Translations under genes and position numbers: made by a program
The notes under the pieces: model-generated
The model's input: only the letters and a program-made list of their open reading frames with translations
Databases searched by the model: none
Told to the model about the DNA's origin: nothing
In this document: one piece after another, positions 1-9,700 of the stretch
Layout: each line of letters starts with the position of its first letter
How positions within the stretch are numbered: the first letter of the stretch is position 1
DNA from: Vibrio viridaestus
GTDB lineage: Bacteria > Pseudomonadota > Gammaproteobacteria > Enterobacterales > Vibrionaceae
Reading direction: 5' to 3'
DNA length: 64,000 nt
Assembly (NCBI RefSeq): GCF_003856525.1
Contig: NZ_RJVQ01000003.1
Location: 1 to 64,000 of the forward strand

Positions 1-381
1 TCGCGGGTGAAGAGCTACCAGAATTAAGCGAAGACGATCTACTCGAAGAAGCGGCATCAGAGCCATCTGAATTAGCGGATGCTGACGAGAGTGGCGAGCC
101 TGGAGACGCTGAGCCGGAAGATGTACTGGCGGAGCTTGCTGATGATGATCTTCCTGAATTTGACGAGGGCGATGCGTTAGCCGAGTCACAAGCAGAGGAA
201 GAGACTGACGAAGCCACTGCTGAAGACGTTGATGCTATCGCGGGTGAAGAGCTACCAGAATTAAGCGAAGACGATCTACTCGAAGAAGCGGTATTAGAGC
301 CATCTGAGTTAGCGGATGCTGACGAGAGTGCACCTGCAGAAGTCGAGCCGGAAGATGTACTGGCGGAGCTTACTGATGATG
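1..381 (+). repeat. Tandem repeat in the fimV acidic domain (79-residue period)
   Basis: A block starting at position 1 (AGEELPELSEDDLLEEA) recurs from 238, an offset of 237 bp or 79 codons, with near-identical bases for about 95 bp. A second shared stretch (EPEDVLAEL) lies at 111-147 and 345-371. The segment between differs by one codon in length. The array continues off the left edge, so copy number cannot be stated. Confidence 0.85.
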
Positions 382-1262
382 AAGCACTCATCGATGAGGA
401 AATAGATCTCGAAGATGATGGTCTTGGTTCAACGCTAGAAGACGCACTTTCGGATGACGAATTGCCTGAATTCAGTGAAGAAGACGCAGCAGATAGCTAT
501 GAGTTAGATGCAGAAGACGATAGTGAAATACTCGAACAGAGTGATGGAAGTCGTTTAGAACTTGCGGATGAAGATCTTCCCGAGTTTGGTGAAGAAGATT
601 TAGTTACACCTGAGCCGGAGAAAAGTGATAAGTCAATTCCAAGAGGAGAGTTTGACGAGAAAGCTTTAAATGAATTGCTTTCGGAAGACGAGGCCTCAGA
701 AAGATTTAGTATGTCCCAACCTATGGATGATGACTTCATCGATAGCGCAGGTATGAATATCGATACCATGCTTGAAGGCATGGATGGTGAAGACTGGAAC
801 GGCTTTAAACTATCACCTGAACATCAGGGTTCCTTGCCATCGGATATTCCAGAAGACGAGCAAGATATCTGGAATGACGCCGTACAAACTGCTGAACCTG
901 AATTGGAAGATGAGAATTGGTCTATTCAGGAAAGCGTGGTTGACAGTGACCCTAAAGAAAAACGTTACATGACCATTGATGAGCTAATGGCTCAGGTTGA
1001 CGCTGAAGGTGGCGAGTTCGAAGAGCAAGATCTCAAGTTAGATGTAGGATTAAATGAGTTTCCTGACGTTATCGGCAATATTAGTGATATTGATGTAGAC
1101 AGTAATGCTGAAGCATCTGGAAAATTAGATTTAGCGAAAATCTATATGGAGATGAATGATGAGCAGGGAGCAATAAAACTGCTCGAAGAAGCTATCGTTG
1201 ATGGAGACGATTCTATACGTCAGGAAGCGAAGAAACTGATTGACCGAATTAACAGAGGTTAG
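1..1262 (+). CDS. fimV: FimV-family polar/peptidoglycan-associated protein, C-terminal part
   Basis: The reading frame is open from the window edge, so the true start lies upstream; only the last ~419 residues are seen. The visible part is extremely acidic (Glu/Asp-rich) and low in complexity, with recurring LPEFxEED/LPELSEDD motifs. It ends in the typical FimV C-terminal module (GKLDLAKIYMEM..GAIKLLEEAI), a TPR-like helix pair. FimV proteins sit in the inner membrane with a periplasmic LysM domain and organise the cell pole; in Vibrio the homologue (HubP) positions chemotaxis, flagellar and chromosome-origin proteins. The acidic region is cytoplasmic. The position before truA matches the conserved gene order. 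Family assignment is firm; HubP-like function is inferred. Confidence 0.9.
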   Translation, partial: AGEELPELSEDDLLEEAASEPSELADADESGEPGDAEPEDVLAELADDDLPEFDEGDALAESQAEEETDEATAEDVDAIAGEELPELSEDDLLEEAVLEPSELADADESAPAEVEPEDVLAELTDDEALIDEEIDLEDDGLGSTLEDALSDDELPEFSEEDAADSYELDAEDDSEILEQSDGSRLELADEDLPEFGEEDLVTPEPEKSDKSIPRGEFDEKALNELLSEDEASERFSMSQPMDDDFIDSAGMNIDTMLEGMDGEDWNGFKLSPEHQGSLPSDIPEDEQDIWNDAVQTAEPELEDENWSIQESVVDSDPKEKRYMTIDELMAQVDAEGGEFEEQDLKLDVGLNEFPDVIGNISDIDVDSNAEASGKLDLAKIYMEMNDEQGAIKLLEEAIVDGDDSIRQEAKKLIDRINRG

Positions 1263-1335
1263 GTTTCGGAAGTAGGTTAGATATTTTTAATAATTAATAT
1301 TATACTTCCGACCCCATTTTCTAGAGATAAATTAG

Positions 1336-2139
1336 ATGAGAATCGCTTTAGGCATAGAATATAATGGTGCGAATTACTATGGATGGCAAAGGCAGAGAGA
1401 TGTTGTGAGCGTTCAACAAGAACTCGAAACAGCATTATCACAAATTGCTAATCATCCAGTAGAGGTATCGTGTGCCGGGCGAACTGATGCAGGTGTGCAT
1501 GGGACAGGACAGGTCGTTCACTTTGATACTGATGTCGATCGGAAGTTAATCGCTTGGATGATGGGGACCAATGCCCATCTTTCAAATAATGTCGCCGTTA
1601 GATGGGCTAAAGAAGTCCCAGAGAGCTTTCATGCTAGATTCTCTGCGACGGCAAGGCGTTATCGGTACGTGATTTATAATCATAAACTCCGTCCGGCGAT
1701 ACTGTCTTCAGGAGTGAGTCATTATCATGGTGAGCTTGATGAGAAAAAAATGCATGAAGCAGGTCAGTTTCTTTTGGGTGAGAATGACTTTACCTCATTC
1801 CGAGCTGTGCACTGTCAATCGAAAAGCCCTTGGCGTAATATATCGCATCTTAATGTTTTTCGCTCTGGCAACTACGTCGTTATCGATATAAAGGCGAACG
1901 CATTTGTCCATCATATGGTACGTAATATTGCTGGAAGTTTAATTACTGTTGGTAAAGGCGAGCAGCCTGTTGAGTGGATACAGTGGTTACTTGGTGCGAA
2001 AGATAGAAAACTTGCGTCAGCGACTGCGAAAGCTGAAGGATTGTATTTAGTGCAGGTTGATTATCCTGACGAATTTGGTCTTCCTCGCGAGCATGTCGGA
2101 CCCTTGTTTTTACCTGATAATCTGAACTCTTTGGTTTAA
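1336..2139 (+). CDS. truA: tRNA pseudouridine(38-40) synthase TruA
   Basis: Converts uridines 38-40 in the anticodon arm of many tRNAs to pseudouridine. The 267-residue length is usual for TruA. The catalytic aspartate is D51 in the motif [18 protein letters not shown]. The C-terminal half has the conserved [11 protein letters not shown] and GLYLVQVDY segments. It begins 74 bp after fimV and is followed by accD, the order found across vibrios. Start ATG at 1336 gives the family N-terminus [11 protein letters not shown]. Confident. Confidence 0.97.
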   Translation: MRIALGIEYNGANYYGWQRQRDVVSVQQELETALSQIANHPVEVSCAGRTDAGVHGTGQVVHFDTDVDRKLIAWMMGTNAHLSNNVAVRWAKEVPESFHARFSATARRYRYVIYNHKLRPAILSSGVSHYHGELDEKKMHEAGQFLLGENDFTSFRAVHCQSKSPWRNISHLNVFRSGNYVVIDIKANAFVHHMVRNIAGSLITVGKGEQPVEWIQWLLGAKDRKLASATAKAEGLYLVQVDYPDEFGLPREHVGPLFLPDNLNSLV

Positions 2140-2293
2140 TATAACTCAAATCAGTCAGATGTAATATTTGTGCCATAATAGGTACAACCAGTTTTTTGTC
2201 TACACGCAGCGATTAATGTGGTTTAATCCGGTGCGTTTTATTCCGAAAGAATGCCTTTTTTAAGCATGAAAGGTTAGGAGAGAAAGGTCTTCC

Positions 2294-3208
2294 ATGAGTT
2301 GGCTCGAAAAGATTTTAGAGAAAAGCAACATTGTTACTTCACGCAAAGCGTCAATACCTGAAGGGGTATGGACGAAATGTACGTCTTGTGAACAAGTGCT
2401 TTACTACGCTGAACTAGAGCGTAATTTAGAAGTTTGTCCGAAATGTAATCACCATATGCGTATGAAAGCGCGTAAAAGATTAGAGACTTTCTTAGATGAA
2501 GGGAACCGGGTTGAGCTAGGGGACGAGCTTGAACCACAAGACAAATTAAAGTTTAAAGATTCTAAGCGTTATAAAGAGCGTATTGCTGCGGCTCAAAAGT
2601 CTAGCGGTGAGAAAGATGCTCTTATCGTAATGAAAGGTGAGTTACTTGGCCTTCCGTTGGTTGCTTGTGCATTCGAATTCTCATTCATGGGCGGTTCAAT
2701 GGGCTCAGTCGTGGGGGCTCGTTTTGTTAAAGCGGTTGATGCTGCAATTGAAAATAACTGTGGTCTAGTTTGTTTCTCTGCAAGTGGCGGTGCACGTATG
2801 CAAGAGGCTCTAATGTCGCTTATGCAAATGGCGAAAACCAGTGCGGCGCTAGAAAAGTTGTCTGAGAAAGGTCTACCTTTTATTTCAGTCATGACTGACC
2901 CGACAATGGGTGGTGTTTCAGCGAGTTTAGCAACGTTAGGTGATATCAATATTGGTGAGCCTAAAGCATTGATTGGTTTCGCAGGACGTCGCGTTATTGA
3001 ACAAACCGTACGTGAAGACTTACCAGAAGGTTTCCAGCGTAGTGAGTTTCTTCTTGAGCATGGTGCGATTGACATGATTGTCGACCGCCGCGAAATGAGA
3101 GCCAAGATTGGTGGCCTAATTGCTAAGCTGACTAATTCTGCATCACCGTCAGTACAAACTGAAGAAGATGCCGCTTCTGATGTATCAGAAGAAGAGAAAA
3201 AAGGTTAA
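2294..3208 (+). CDS. accD: Acetyl-CoA carboxylase carboxyltransferase subunit beta
   Basis: AccD pairs with AccA to transfer the carboxyl group from carboxybiotin to acetyl-CoA, the first step of fatty acid synthesis. A Cys4 zinc ribbon is visible near residues 28-50 (CTSC and CPKC pairs), followed by the crotonase-like carboxyltransferase core with [11 protein letters not shown] and [12 protein letters not shown]. The length of 304 residues is normal, with a short acidic tail. The start is preceded by a strong ribosome site (AGGAGAGAAAGG). It lies upstream of folC as in E. coli. Confidence 0.97.
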   Translation: MSWLEKILEKSNIVTSRKASIPEGVWTKCTSCEQVLYYAELERNLEVCPKCNHHMRMKARKRLETFLDEGNRVELGDELEPQDKLKFKDSKRYKERIAAAQKSSGEKDALIVMKGELLGLPLVACAFEFSFMGGSMGSVVGARFVKAVDAAIENNCGLVCFSASGGARMQEALMSLMQMAKTSAALEKLSEKGLPFISVMTDPTMGGVSASLATLGDINIGEPKALIGFAGRRVIEQTVREDLPEGFQRSEFLLEHGAIDMIVDRREMRAKIGGLIAKLTNSASPSVQTEEDAASDVSEEEKKG

Positions 3209-3252
3209 AGTAGTCGCTAACGAAATCCATAATCTGATGGTTTAAGAGTTAG

Positions 3253-4521
3253 ATGACGAAAATCCAAGTACCTCAAGCCACATCCTCTCTATCGATGTGG
3301 CTTGAATATCTTAATAGCATCCATACGTCTGCTATTGATCTCGGTTTAGATAGAGTTCAAGTCGTTGCTAATCAAGCAAATTTAACCAAACCTGCCCCTA
3401 CTGTTATTACTGTTGCCGGAACCAATGGCAAAGGCTCTACTTGTGCCATGCTGGAAGCCATCCTGATTGATGCAGGGTATAAAGTCGGTGTATACAGCTC
3501 CCCCCACTTAATTCGATATACTGAACGCGTGCGTATTAATGGTTCTGAGTTGTCAGAGCAAGAGCATGTTGAGGCATTCCACTATATTGAAGAGATTCGT
3601 GGAAAGACAAGTCTGAGCTTTTTTGAATACGGTACTCTGGCAGCTTTACAGTTGTTTAGAACTCATCAGGTTGATGTGGTTGTATTAGAAGTTGGACTTG
3701 GTGGACGTTTAGACGCAACCAATGTAGTTGATCATGATGTTTCGGTCATTACCAGTCTCGCAGTCGATCATGTCGATTGGTTAGGTAGTGATATTAATGT
3801 TATTGGATTTGAAAAGGCTGGGATCTTTCGTAGTGGTAAGCCTGCTATTTGTGGACAGCCTAATCCGCCAGCAACCGTTGCTGCACATGCTGACGATATC
3901 AAAGCTGAGTTTCATCAGGTTGGGATTCAGTTTAGCTATGAGGTTAAACAAGATAGCTGGGATTGGAAAAGTGGTGCATTTGATTTGGTCGATTTACCTC
4001 TACCAGGTCTACCTTTGCCTAACGCCGCGACAGCCTTAATGGCATTGGGCTGCTCTGGTCTAGATATTAGCGATTTAAATATTATAAACGGACTGAAAAG
4101 GGCTCAGTTACCAGGGCGCATGCAGGTGTTATCTGAATCTCCAACGATTCTACTGGATGTTGCTCATAATCCTCATTCTGCACAATATTTTGCTGAGCAG
4201 CTTGGCAAACGATACCCGAATAAAACCGTTCATGCTGTTATTGGTATGCTACATGACAAAGATATCAAAGAGACGATGGCGAAGTTAACTCCTTCTGTTT
4301 CGTATTGGTACCCTTGTTCGCTTACTGGACCACGTGCAGCGAAAGCATCAGAGATAAGCTGTCATATTGCTGGTAAAGTGAATGAATATATTGATCCAGC
4401 CGCCGCTTTTAATGCCGCTCTGACACAAGCAAAAGAGACTGATGTCATTGTTGTCGTCGGTTCTTTCCATACTGTTGGAGAGGTTTTAGAGTATTGGCAA
4501 AGTAAGGAGAAACATAAGTAA
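3253..4521 (+). CDS. folC: Bifunctional dihydrofolate synthase / folylpolyglutamate synthase
   Basis: Mur-ligase-family enzyme that adds glutamate to dihydropteroate and then to folates. The ATP-binding loop TVAGTNGKGSTCAMLEA lies near residue 55, and LPGRMQVL and LLDVAHNPHSA mark the C-terminal ligase domain. The 422 residues match the family. The stop codon overlaps the dedD start by one base (TAATG), so the two genes are translationally coupled in the accD-folC-dedD-cvpA-purF run. Confidence 0.96.
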   Translation: MTKIQVPQATSSLSMWLEYLNSIHTSAIDLGLDRVQVVANQANLTKPAPTVITVAGTNGKGSTCAMLEAILIDAGYKVGVYSSPHLIRYTERVRINGSELSEQEHVEAFHYIEEIRGKTSLSFFEYGTLAALQLFRTHQVDVVVLEVGLGGRLDATNVVDHDVSVITSLAVDHVDWLGSDINVIGFEKAGIFRSGKPAICGQPNPPATVAAHADDIKAEFHQVGIQFSYEVKQDSWDWKSGAFDLVDLPLPGLPLPNAATALMALGCSGLDISDLNIINGLKRAQLPGRMQVLSESPTILLDVAHNPHSAQYFAEQLGKRYPNKTVHAVIGMLHDKDIKETMAKLTPSVSYWYPCSLTGPRAAKASEISCHIAGKVNEYIDPAAAFNAALTQAKETDVIVVVGSFHTVGEVLEYWQSKEKHK

Positions 4522-5111
4522 TGGCAAGTCGATTTCAAAGTCGCTTAGTTGGTACCATTATTCTTGTCTCTATCGGTGTGATTATTTTACCTGATGTGTT
4601 TGATGGCAAGAAAACACATTATCAGGAAGATGTAGCAAGCATTCCGCTAAAGCCTGATGTGGGTGATAGTACAGAGACTTATGAAATGCTTGAACCTGAA
4701 ACGGATAAAGCGGATCTTCCACCTGCGCCGGTAACGGAAAAACAACCGAAGCAGGATAAGTCGGTGCAATCTTCTCCAGAGCCTCAGCGAGATAAGGCAC
4801 CCGTTCTGGCTAACCCTCAAACTCAGGTTGTTGAAACTCAAGAGCGTAATGTTCCAGAAGCCAATGATTATCAGGATAGTGCGTGGATTATTCAGCTGAT
4901 GGCGTTAAAGAATGCCGATAATGCGAAAAAGCTCGTAGCTGATTTGCAAAAGCGTGGTTACCAAGCCCATACAAAAGTAGAAAATGGCTTTACCCGAGTT
5001 ATCATAGGTCCTGATGTTTCAAAGAGTAAGCTCGAACGCCAATTGACCGAATTGGAAAAAATTACCGGTGCAAAAGGTCGATTGATTAATTTTAAACCAC
5101 TAAATCCTTAA
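4521..5111 (+). CDS. dedD: SPOR-domain cell-division protein DedD
   Basis: A single N-terminal membrane segment (about residues 8-26) is followed by a Pro/Glu/Lys-rich periplasmic linker and a C-terminal SPOR domain (about residues 120-195, from WIIQLMALKNADNAKKL to the end). SPOR domains bind denuded peptidoglycan at the septum. The 196 residues and the folC-dedD-cvpA context identify DedD. Its stop codon lies inside the PurR operator that controls the next operon. Confidence 0.9.
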   Translation: MASRFQSRLVGTIILVSIGVIILPDVFDGKKTHYQEDVASIPLKPDVGDSTETYEMLEPETDKADLPPAPVTEKQPKQDKSVQSSPEPQRDKAPVLANPQTQVVETQERNVPEANDYQDSAWIIQLMALKNADNAKKLVADLQKRGYQAHTKVENGFTRVIIGPDVSKSKLERQLTELEKITGAKGRLINFKPLNP

Positions 5112-5125
5112 GAAAACGTTTGCGT
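5110..5125 (-). promoter_or_regulatory. PurR operator upstream of cvpA-purF
   Basis: Read on the minus strand the site is ACGCAAACGTTTTCTT, which fits the PurR consensus ACGCAAACGTTTTCNT at every fixed base. It overlaps a plausible -35 (TTTGCG, 5119-5124) and lies 16 bp before a -10-like TAAAAT (5141-5146), so bound PurR with hypoxanthine or guanine would block RNA polymerase. It also covers the dedD stop codon, so cvpA-purF has its own regulated promoter inside the gene cluster. Confidence 0.9.
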
Positions 5126-5175
5126 GCGCGTTTTTTCTGTTAAAATGCGCGCCAACTTAAGATGTAAATGCACAT

Positions 5176-5667
5176 ATGAATTGGTTAGATATTGTCATTT
5201 TGAGTGTGATCGGCCTGTCAGCGCTGATTAGCTTGATTCGTGGCTTCTCAAAAGAAGCATTGTCATTGATAATTTGGATAGGCGCTTTTTTTATTGCGGG
5301 TCATTACTACCCTAAACTAGCGGTTTATTTTTCTAATATTAAAGACGAAATGTTTCGTAATGGTGCTGCGATTGCAGCGTTGTTTGTTGCTACGCTGATT
5401 GTAGGAGCGATTGTCAACTATGTGGTTGGTCAATTAGTCCAAAAGACGGGCTTGTCCGGAACGGATAGAGTTCTTGGCGTCGTCTTTGGCGGGCTACGGG
5501 GCGTTTTAATTGTCGCCGCGATCCTATTTTTTATGGATGCATTTACAGCATTCCCAAGTTCAGAATGGTGGAAGAATTCGCAATTGGTGCCACAATTTAG
5601 TTGGATAATTGTATGGTTCTTTGACCATTTAAAAACTTCATCAAGTTTTCTATCAGGTACTGTTTAG
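5176..5667 (+). CDS. cvpA: CvpA family inner-membrane protein
   Basis: A 163-residue protein with about four hydrophobic membrane segments (roughly residues 3-20, 28-47, 65-90, 100-122), typical of CvpA, named for its need in colicin V production. It begins with MNWLDIVILSVIGLSALISLIRG, the family N-terminus. It is the first gene of the PurR-controlled cvpA-purF operon; 38 bp separate it from purF. Its biochemical role is not settled. Confidence 0.93.
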   Translation: MNWLDIVILSVIGLSALISLIRGFSKEALSLIIWIGAFFIAGHYYPKLAVYFSNIKDEMFRNGAAIAALFVATLIVGAIVNYVVGQLVQKTGLSGTDRVLGVVFGGLRGVLIVAAILFFMDAFTAFPSSEWWKNSQLVPQFSWIIVWFFDHLKTSSSFLSGTV

Positions 5668-5705
5668 ACGGTGCCTGTTAATTGTCGCAAATCGAGGATT
5701 AACAC

Positions 5706-7217
5706 ATGTGTGGTATTGTTGGAATCGTTGGTACATCACCTGTAAACCAGTCAATTTATGACGCTCTTACGGTCTTACAGCATCGTGGCCAAGATGCCGC
5801 TGGTATTTGTACCATAGATAGCAATCGTTTTCGTCAACGTAAGGCGAACGGTTTAGTGAAGGACGTATTTGCTGCAAAGCACATGCAACGTCTTCAGGGA
5901 ACAGTTGGAATTGGCCATGTTCGTTATCCAACGGCGGGTAGTTCCAGCGCATCAGAAGCTCAACCATTCTACGTAAACTCGCCTTTCGGTATCACACTTG
6001 CACACAACGGTAACCTGACAAATGCTCAGGAAGTTCGTGAGAAGTTGTTCGAGAAAGATCGTCGTCATATCAATACTACCTCTGATTCTGAAGTACTTTT
6101 GAATGTACTGGCACACGAAATCGACATGGTTAAAGGTAACGTTACCGACGATGATGTTTTCCGTGCAGTGACCAACGTTCATCGTACTATCCGTGGTGCC
6201 TACGCTGTTGTTGCGATGATAATTGGTCATGGAATGATAGCGTTTCGTGACCCACATGGTATTCGTCCTCTATGCCTAGGTAAAAGAATTGAAAACGGCA
6301 GAACAGAGTACATGGTTGCATCTGAGTCTGTGGCTCTCGATGCGATCGGTTTTGAGTTTGTTAGTGATGTTGCTCCAGGTGAAGCGATTTACGCGACATT
6401 CGAGGGTGAGCTGTTTACAAAGCAGTGTGCAGATAACCCTTCTCTGAACCCTTGTATTTTCGAGTACGTATATTTCGCACGCCCTGACTCATTTATTGAT
6501 GAGATCTCTGTATACGCGGCTCGCGTAGAAATGGGTAAAAAGTTGGGAGAGCGTATCAAGACTGAATACTCTGAGCTTGATATTGATGTTGTTATCCCAA
6601 TCCCAGAAACATCAAATGATATTGCGCTGCAAATAGCACAAGCTATTGAGAAGCCATACAGACAAGGTTTTGTAAAAAACCGTTATGTCGGCCGTACGTT
6701 TATTATGCCAGGTCAGCAGCAACGTGTTAAATCTGTACGTCGTAAACTCAACGCGATTCGTTCAGAGTTTAAAGATAAAAACGTTCTACTTGTGGATGAC
6801 TCGATTGTTCGTGGTACGACATCTGAGCAGATTGTAGAAATGGCTCGTGAGTCAGGTGCGAACAAAGTATTCATGGTATCTGCTGCACCAGAAATTCGTT
6901 TCCCGAATGTATATGGTATTGATATGCCAAGTGTTCATGAACTGATTGCTCATGGTCGCGACGTTGATTCAATCTGTGAAAAAATTGGTGCCGATGCGTT
7001 AATCTTCCAAAAGCTCGATGACTTAGTCGAAGCTGTAGGTAAAGGTAACCCAAGTGTTGAGCGTTTTGAAACGTCAGTGTTCAATGGTGAATACGTTACG
7101 GGCGATATCGATCATGAATATCTTGAGTTCTTGGAATCTATGCGTAGCGATGATGCAAAAGTTCAGCGTGAAATTCAGCAAGATTTAGCGAACTTAGAGC
7201 TGTATAACGAAGCTTAA
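5706..7217 (+). CDS. purF: Amidophosphoribosyltransferase
   Basis: Committing step of purine synthesis: PRPP plus glutamine gives 5-phosphoribosylamine. After Met removal Cys2 is the N-terminal nucleophile of the glutaminase domain ([17 protein letters not shown] follows). The PRPP loop [18 protein letters not shown] is in the C-terminal phosphoribosyltransferase domain. The 503 residues are normal. It is expressed from the PurR-controlled promoter ahead of cvpA and ends at a strong terminator. Confidence 0.98.
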   Translation: MCGIVGIVGTSPVNQSIYDALTVLQHRGQDAAGICTIDSNRFRQRKANGLVKDVFAAKHMQRLQGTVGIGHVRYPTAGSSSASEAQPFYVNSPFGITLAHNGNLTNAQEVREKLFEKDRRHINTTSDSEVLLNVLAHEIDMVKGNVTDDDVFRAVTNVHRTIRGAYAVVAMIIGHGMIAFRDPHGIRPLCLGKRIENGRTEYMVASESVALDAIGFEFVSDVAPGEAIYATFEGELFTKQCADNPSLNPCIFEYVYFARPDSFIDEISVYAARVEMGKKLGERIKTEYSELDIDVVIPIPETSNDIALQIAQAIEKPYRQGFVKNRYVGRTFIMPGQQQRVKSVRRKLNAIRSEFKDKNVLLVDDSIVRGTTSEQIVEMARESGANKVFMVSAAPEIRFPNVYGIDMPSVHELIAHGRDVDSICEKIGADALIFQKLDDLVEAVGKGNPSVERFETSVFNGEYVTGDIDHEYLEFLESMRSDDAKVQREIQQDLANLELYNEA

Positions 7218-7293
7218 TTATAAAAACGACGTTGTTGGCTAGCGACGGATATATCTCAGTAATGGAATAGCCAAAATACTGAGATGCAGGAAA

Positions 7294-7326
7294 AACCAGA
7301 TACATTTTCTGTATCTGGTTTTTTTA
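7294..7326. terminator. Terminator between purF and uraD
   Basis: An 11-bp stem (AACCAGATACA / TGTATCTGGTT) with a TTTTC loop is followed by seven T on the plus strand and preceded by A residues, so it can act in both directions for these convergent genes. Confidence 0.9.
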
Positions 7327-7328
7327 TG

Positions 7329-7859
7329 TTAATTAAACAGTGTGGTTAACCGAAAGCCTGCAATCTTGTGAACTTCATTCATAGCAAGTTCAAACTCAAC
7401 CTCAGGCGTATTCTGTAAACGTAATTTGAAGTCTTCCAAGATAATATCTTTAGTTGTTCCTTTCACGGCCTTAATAAATGGAAAACCAAACTTGGTTCGA
7501 TAAGCATCATTTAGCTGAGTAAAGCTCGTTAGCTCTTCTTCTGTACATTGATCTAACCCAGCTCCCGATTGTTCAGATATAGACGAATCAGTCATGTCTC
7601 CAGCTAGAGCAGCTTTACCAGCCAGATCTGGGTGAGCACAAAGCAGCGACAGTATCGTTTGCTCAGAGGCATTATCAACGATTCGAACCATAGTCGACTG
7701 TATCCATGCTTGAGATAAAGTCACTTCCTCACAATCTGTTTTTTGCTTTATTTCCCAAAGTTCTCTCGCCACCCACTGAGAATGTTCGTAAATATCCCCG
7801 AACATATTTACAAACTGCTCCTGATCTAAATCGTTAACTACCTGGCTGTTGAGCTGCAT
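7329..7859 (-). CDS. uraD: 2-oxo-4-hydroxy-4-carboxy-5-ureidoimidazoline decarboxylase
   Basis: Third enzyme of urate breakdown: decarboxylates OHCU to (S)-allantoin. The family motif CAHPDLAGKAA carries the catalytic histidine, and FGFPFIKAVKG is the conserved C-terminal stretch. The frame is open upstream to 7919, but the ATG at 7859 is preferred: it has AAGGAA eight bases upstream and gives the usual length (176 residues). It is divergent from uraH (123 bp apart), so the two share a regulatory region. Confidence 0.88.
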   Translation of the reverse strand: MQLNSQVVNDLDQEQFVNMFGDIYEHSQWVARELWEIKQKTDCEEVTLSQAWIQSTMVRIVDNASEQTILSLLCAHPDLAGKAALAGDMTDSSISEQSGAGLDQCTEEELTSFTQLNDAYRTKFGFPFIKAVKGTTKDIILEDFKLRLQNTPEVEFELAMNEVHKIAGFRLTTLFN

Positions 7860-7981
7860 AGAAATTCCTTTTCTTGTTTTTGTATCGATATTCAACAATA
7901 GCTTGATAATGGCATACATTTTGTTCTAACGTGATTTATTACTAAAGTAAATTAAGACGTTTTGATAAACAAGGAGGTATT

Positions 7982-8338
7982 TTGGGTCACTTAACCACAC
8001 ACATATTGGATACAACACAGGGTATTGCAGCTAGAGGTGTGACGATTCGACTGTACAGATTGGCGGATAACCAGACCAAGCATCTCCTCAAGACAACCGT
8101 TTCTAACGATGATGGACGTTGTAATGAACCTCTATTGAGTGGTGATGACTTTCAGCGAGGCCGTTATGAATTGGAATTTGATATGGGGCGATATTTTAGT
8201 CAGCAGCAAGGCCTAAACGAGCAAATCCGTTTTCTCGATGTCATCGTGATTCGCTTCGGTATCGATGACGAGTTAAGCCATTATCACGTGCCCATCATTG
8301 CTACTCCCTATTCTTACAGTACCTATCGCGGTAGTTGA
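7982..8338 (+). CDS. uraH: 5-hydroxyisourate hydrolase (transthyretin-like)
   Basis: Hydrolyses 5-hydroxyisourate to OHCU, between HpxO and UraD. The N-terminus LTTHILDTTQGIAARGV and C-terminal YRGS are the two signatures of the transthyretin-like hydrolase family; the 118-residue length and lack of a signal peptide indicate the cytoplasmic enzyme. The start is a TTG at 7982 just after an almost perfect ribosome site (AAGGAGGT, 7971-7978); no in-frame ATG exists near by. Confidence 0.93.
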   Translation: MGHLTTHILDTTQGIAARGVTIRLYRLADNQTKHLLKTTVSNDDGRCNEPLLSGDDFQRGRYELEFDMGRYFSQQQGLNEQIRFLDVIVIRFGIDDELSHYHVPIIATPYSYSTYRGS

Positions 8339-8344
8339 TTTTTA

Positions 8345-8381
8345 TGCACCTTGTTGGGCTTTGATGTGCAACAGTGGTGCA
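8345..8381 (+). other. Imperfect hairpin after uraH
   Basis: TGCACC/GGTGCA plus TGTTG/CAACA form a bulged stem of about 11 pairs. No T-run follows, so a rho-independent terminator is unlikely; it may protect the uraH mRNA end or be part of the hpxO regulatory region. Confidence 0.4.
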
Positions 8382-8466
8382 ATTCCTTACAAACACATCC
8401 CCAATAGTTCATCGCTAAATTTCACTTAAATCTAGCCAAACCCCTGAAACCATTGTTTCAGGTTGA

Positions 8467-8489
8467 TTGTATACAAGAAACGATCGTTT
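8467..8489. promoter_or_regulatory. Two adjacent palindromes upstream of hpxO (candidate operator)
   Basis: TTGTATACAA (8467-8476) and AAACGATCGTTT (8478-8489) are both perfect palindromes one base apart, 60-82 bp before the hpxO start. The first resembles sites of GntR-family repressors. The regulator is not in the window; binding is inferred from symmetry and position only. Confidence 0.4.
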
Positions 8490-8548
8490 TGGGTACAAAT
8501 CTTGCCAATAGACTTTTGTGCTTTGAAATATCTAGGAAGGAAATCGGA

Positions 8549-9700
8549 ATGAAAGCAATTGTTATTGGTGCTGGGGTTGGTGGTATGTCGGCTGCCGCGG
8601 CATTGAAAAAGCAAGGTATTGAGTGCGAAATATTTGAGGCAATTAAAGATATTAAGCCGGTGGGGGCGGCGATATCGGTCTGGTCTAATGGCGTCAAATG
8701 CATGAACCATCTTGGGATGGGGAGCATTATGGATGCACTTGGTGGACCGATGCATTATATGGCCTATAAAGAAGGTAAAACGGCCGAAGTTATGACTCAG
8801 TTTAGTCTGAAACCTTTGGTTGAATTAGTTGGCGAACGTCCTTGTCCGGTTTCACGTGCAGATTTACAGGCAAGTATGATTGATTGGTGGGGTAGCGAAT
8901 CAATCCATTTTGGTAAGAGACTGGCTGAGATTGACCAAGATTCTACAGGAGTCACTGTTACTTTCACTGATGGTTCAACAGCAACGGCCGATTTTTTAAT
9001 TGCGGCAGATGGTACACATTCAGTTGCTAGGGAATATGTACTTGGATATAAAGTTGAGCGACGTTATGCAGGCTACGTTAATTGGAATGGATTGGTAGAG
9101 ATAGATGAGTCTATCGCACCGGCAGACCAATGGACGACATTCGTTGCTGATGGCAAACGTGTATCCGTCATGCCTATCGCGGACAATCGTTTTTACTTTT
9201 TCTTTGATGTCCCTTTGCCATTGGGGTTAAAGGAAGATAGAACTACGCTAATTTCCGATCTTAAACGTTACTTTGAAGGGTGGTCACAGCCAGTTCAAAC
9301 GCTTATCGATGCTATTGATCCGCAAACAACAAACCGGATAGAGATCCACGATATTGAGCCATTTGAACCACTAGTCAAAGGTCGAGTTGCACTGCTTGGC
9401 GATGCTGGACACAGTACGACTCCCGATATCGGGCAGGGTGGATGTGCAGCTTTAGAAGATTCCGTTGTATTAGGAAAGTGTTTTACAGATAACGTAACGG
9501 TGGAACAAGCGCTTCAGCACTATCAGGAGCAACGAGTCGACAGAGTTAAAGATTTAGTACTGAAAGCACGTAAGCGCTGTGACGTCACTCATGGAATGGA
9601 ACCTAAAGCTACAGAAGCTTGGTATCAGGAACTACGAGCGGAAACGGGCGAAAATATAATGGATGGTTTACAAAAAACCATTATGGGTGGACCGTTATAA
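8549..9700 (+). CDS. hpxO: FAD-dependent urate hydroxylase HpxO
   Basis: Flavin monooxygenase that uses NADH and O2 to turn urate into 5-hydroxyisourate. The N-terminal FAD fold is VIGAGVGGMSAAAALKKQG, and the second flavin motif GDAGHSTTPDIGQGG lies near residue 290. The frame is open 96 bp upstream, but ATG 8549 has AGGAAGG (8534-8540) and gives the expected start right at the dinucleotide fold (383 residues, close to Klebsiella HpxO). With uraH and uraD next to it, urate is a far better substrate guess than salicylate or another aromatic. Confidence 0.88.
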   Translation: MKAIVIGAGVGGMSAAAALKKQGIECEIFEAIKDIKPVGAAISVWSNGVKCMNHLGMGSIMDALGGPMHYMAYKEGKTAEVMTQFSLKPLVELVGERPCPVSRADLQASMIDWWGSESIHFGKRLAEIDQDSTGVTVTFTDGSTATADFLIAADGTHSVAREYVLGYKVERRYAGYVNWNGLVEIDESIAPADQWTTFVADGKRVSVMPIADNRFYFFFDVPLPLGLKEDRTTLISDLKRYFEGWSQPVQTLIDAIDPQTTNRIEIHDIEPFEPLVKGRVALLGDAGHSTTPDIGQGGCAALEDSVVLGKCFTDNVTVEQALQHYQEQRVDRVKDLVLKARKRCDVTHGMEPKATEAWYQELRAETGENIMDGLQKTIMGGPL

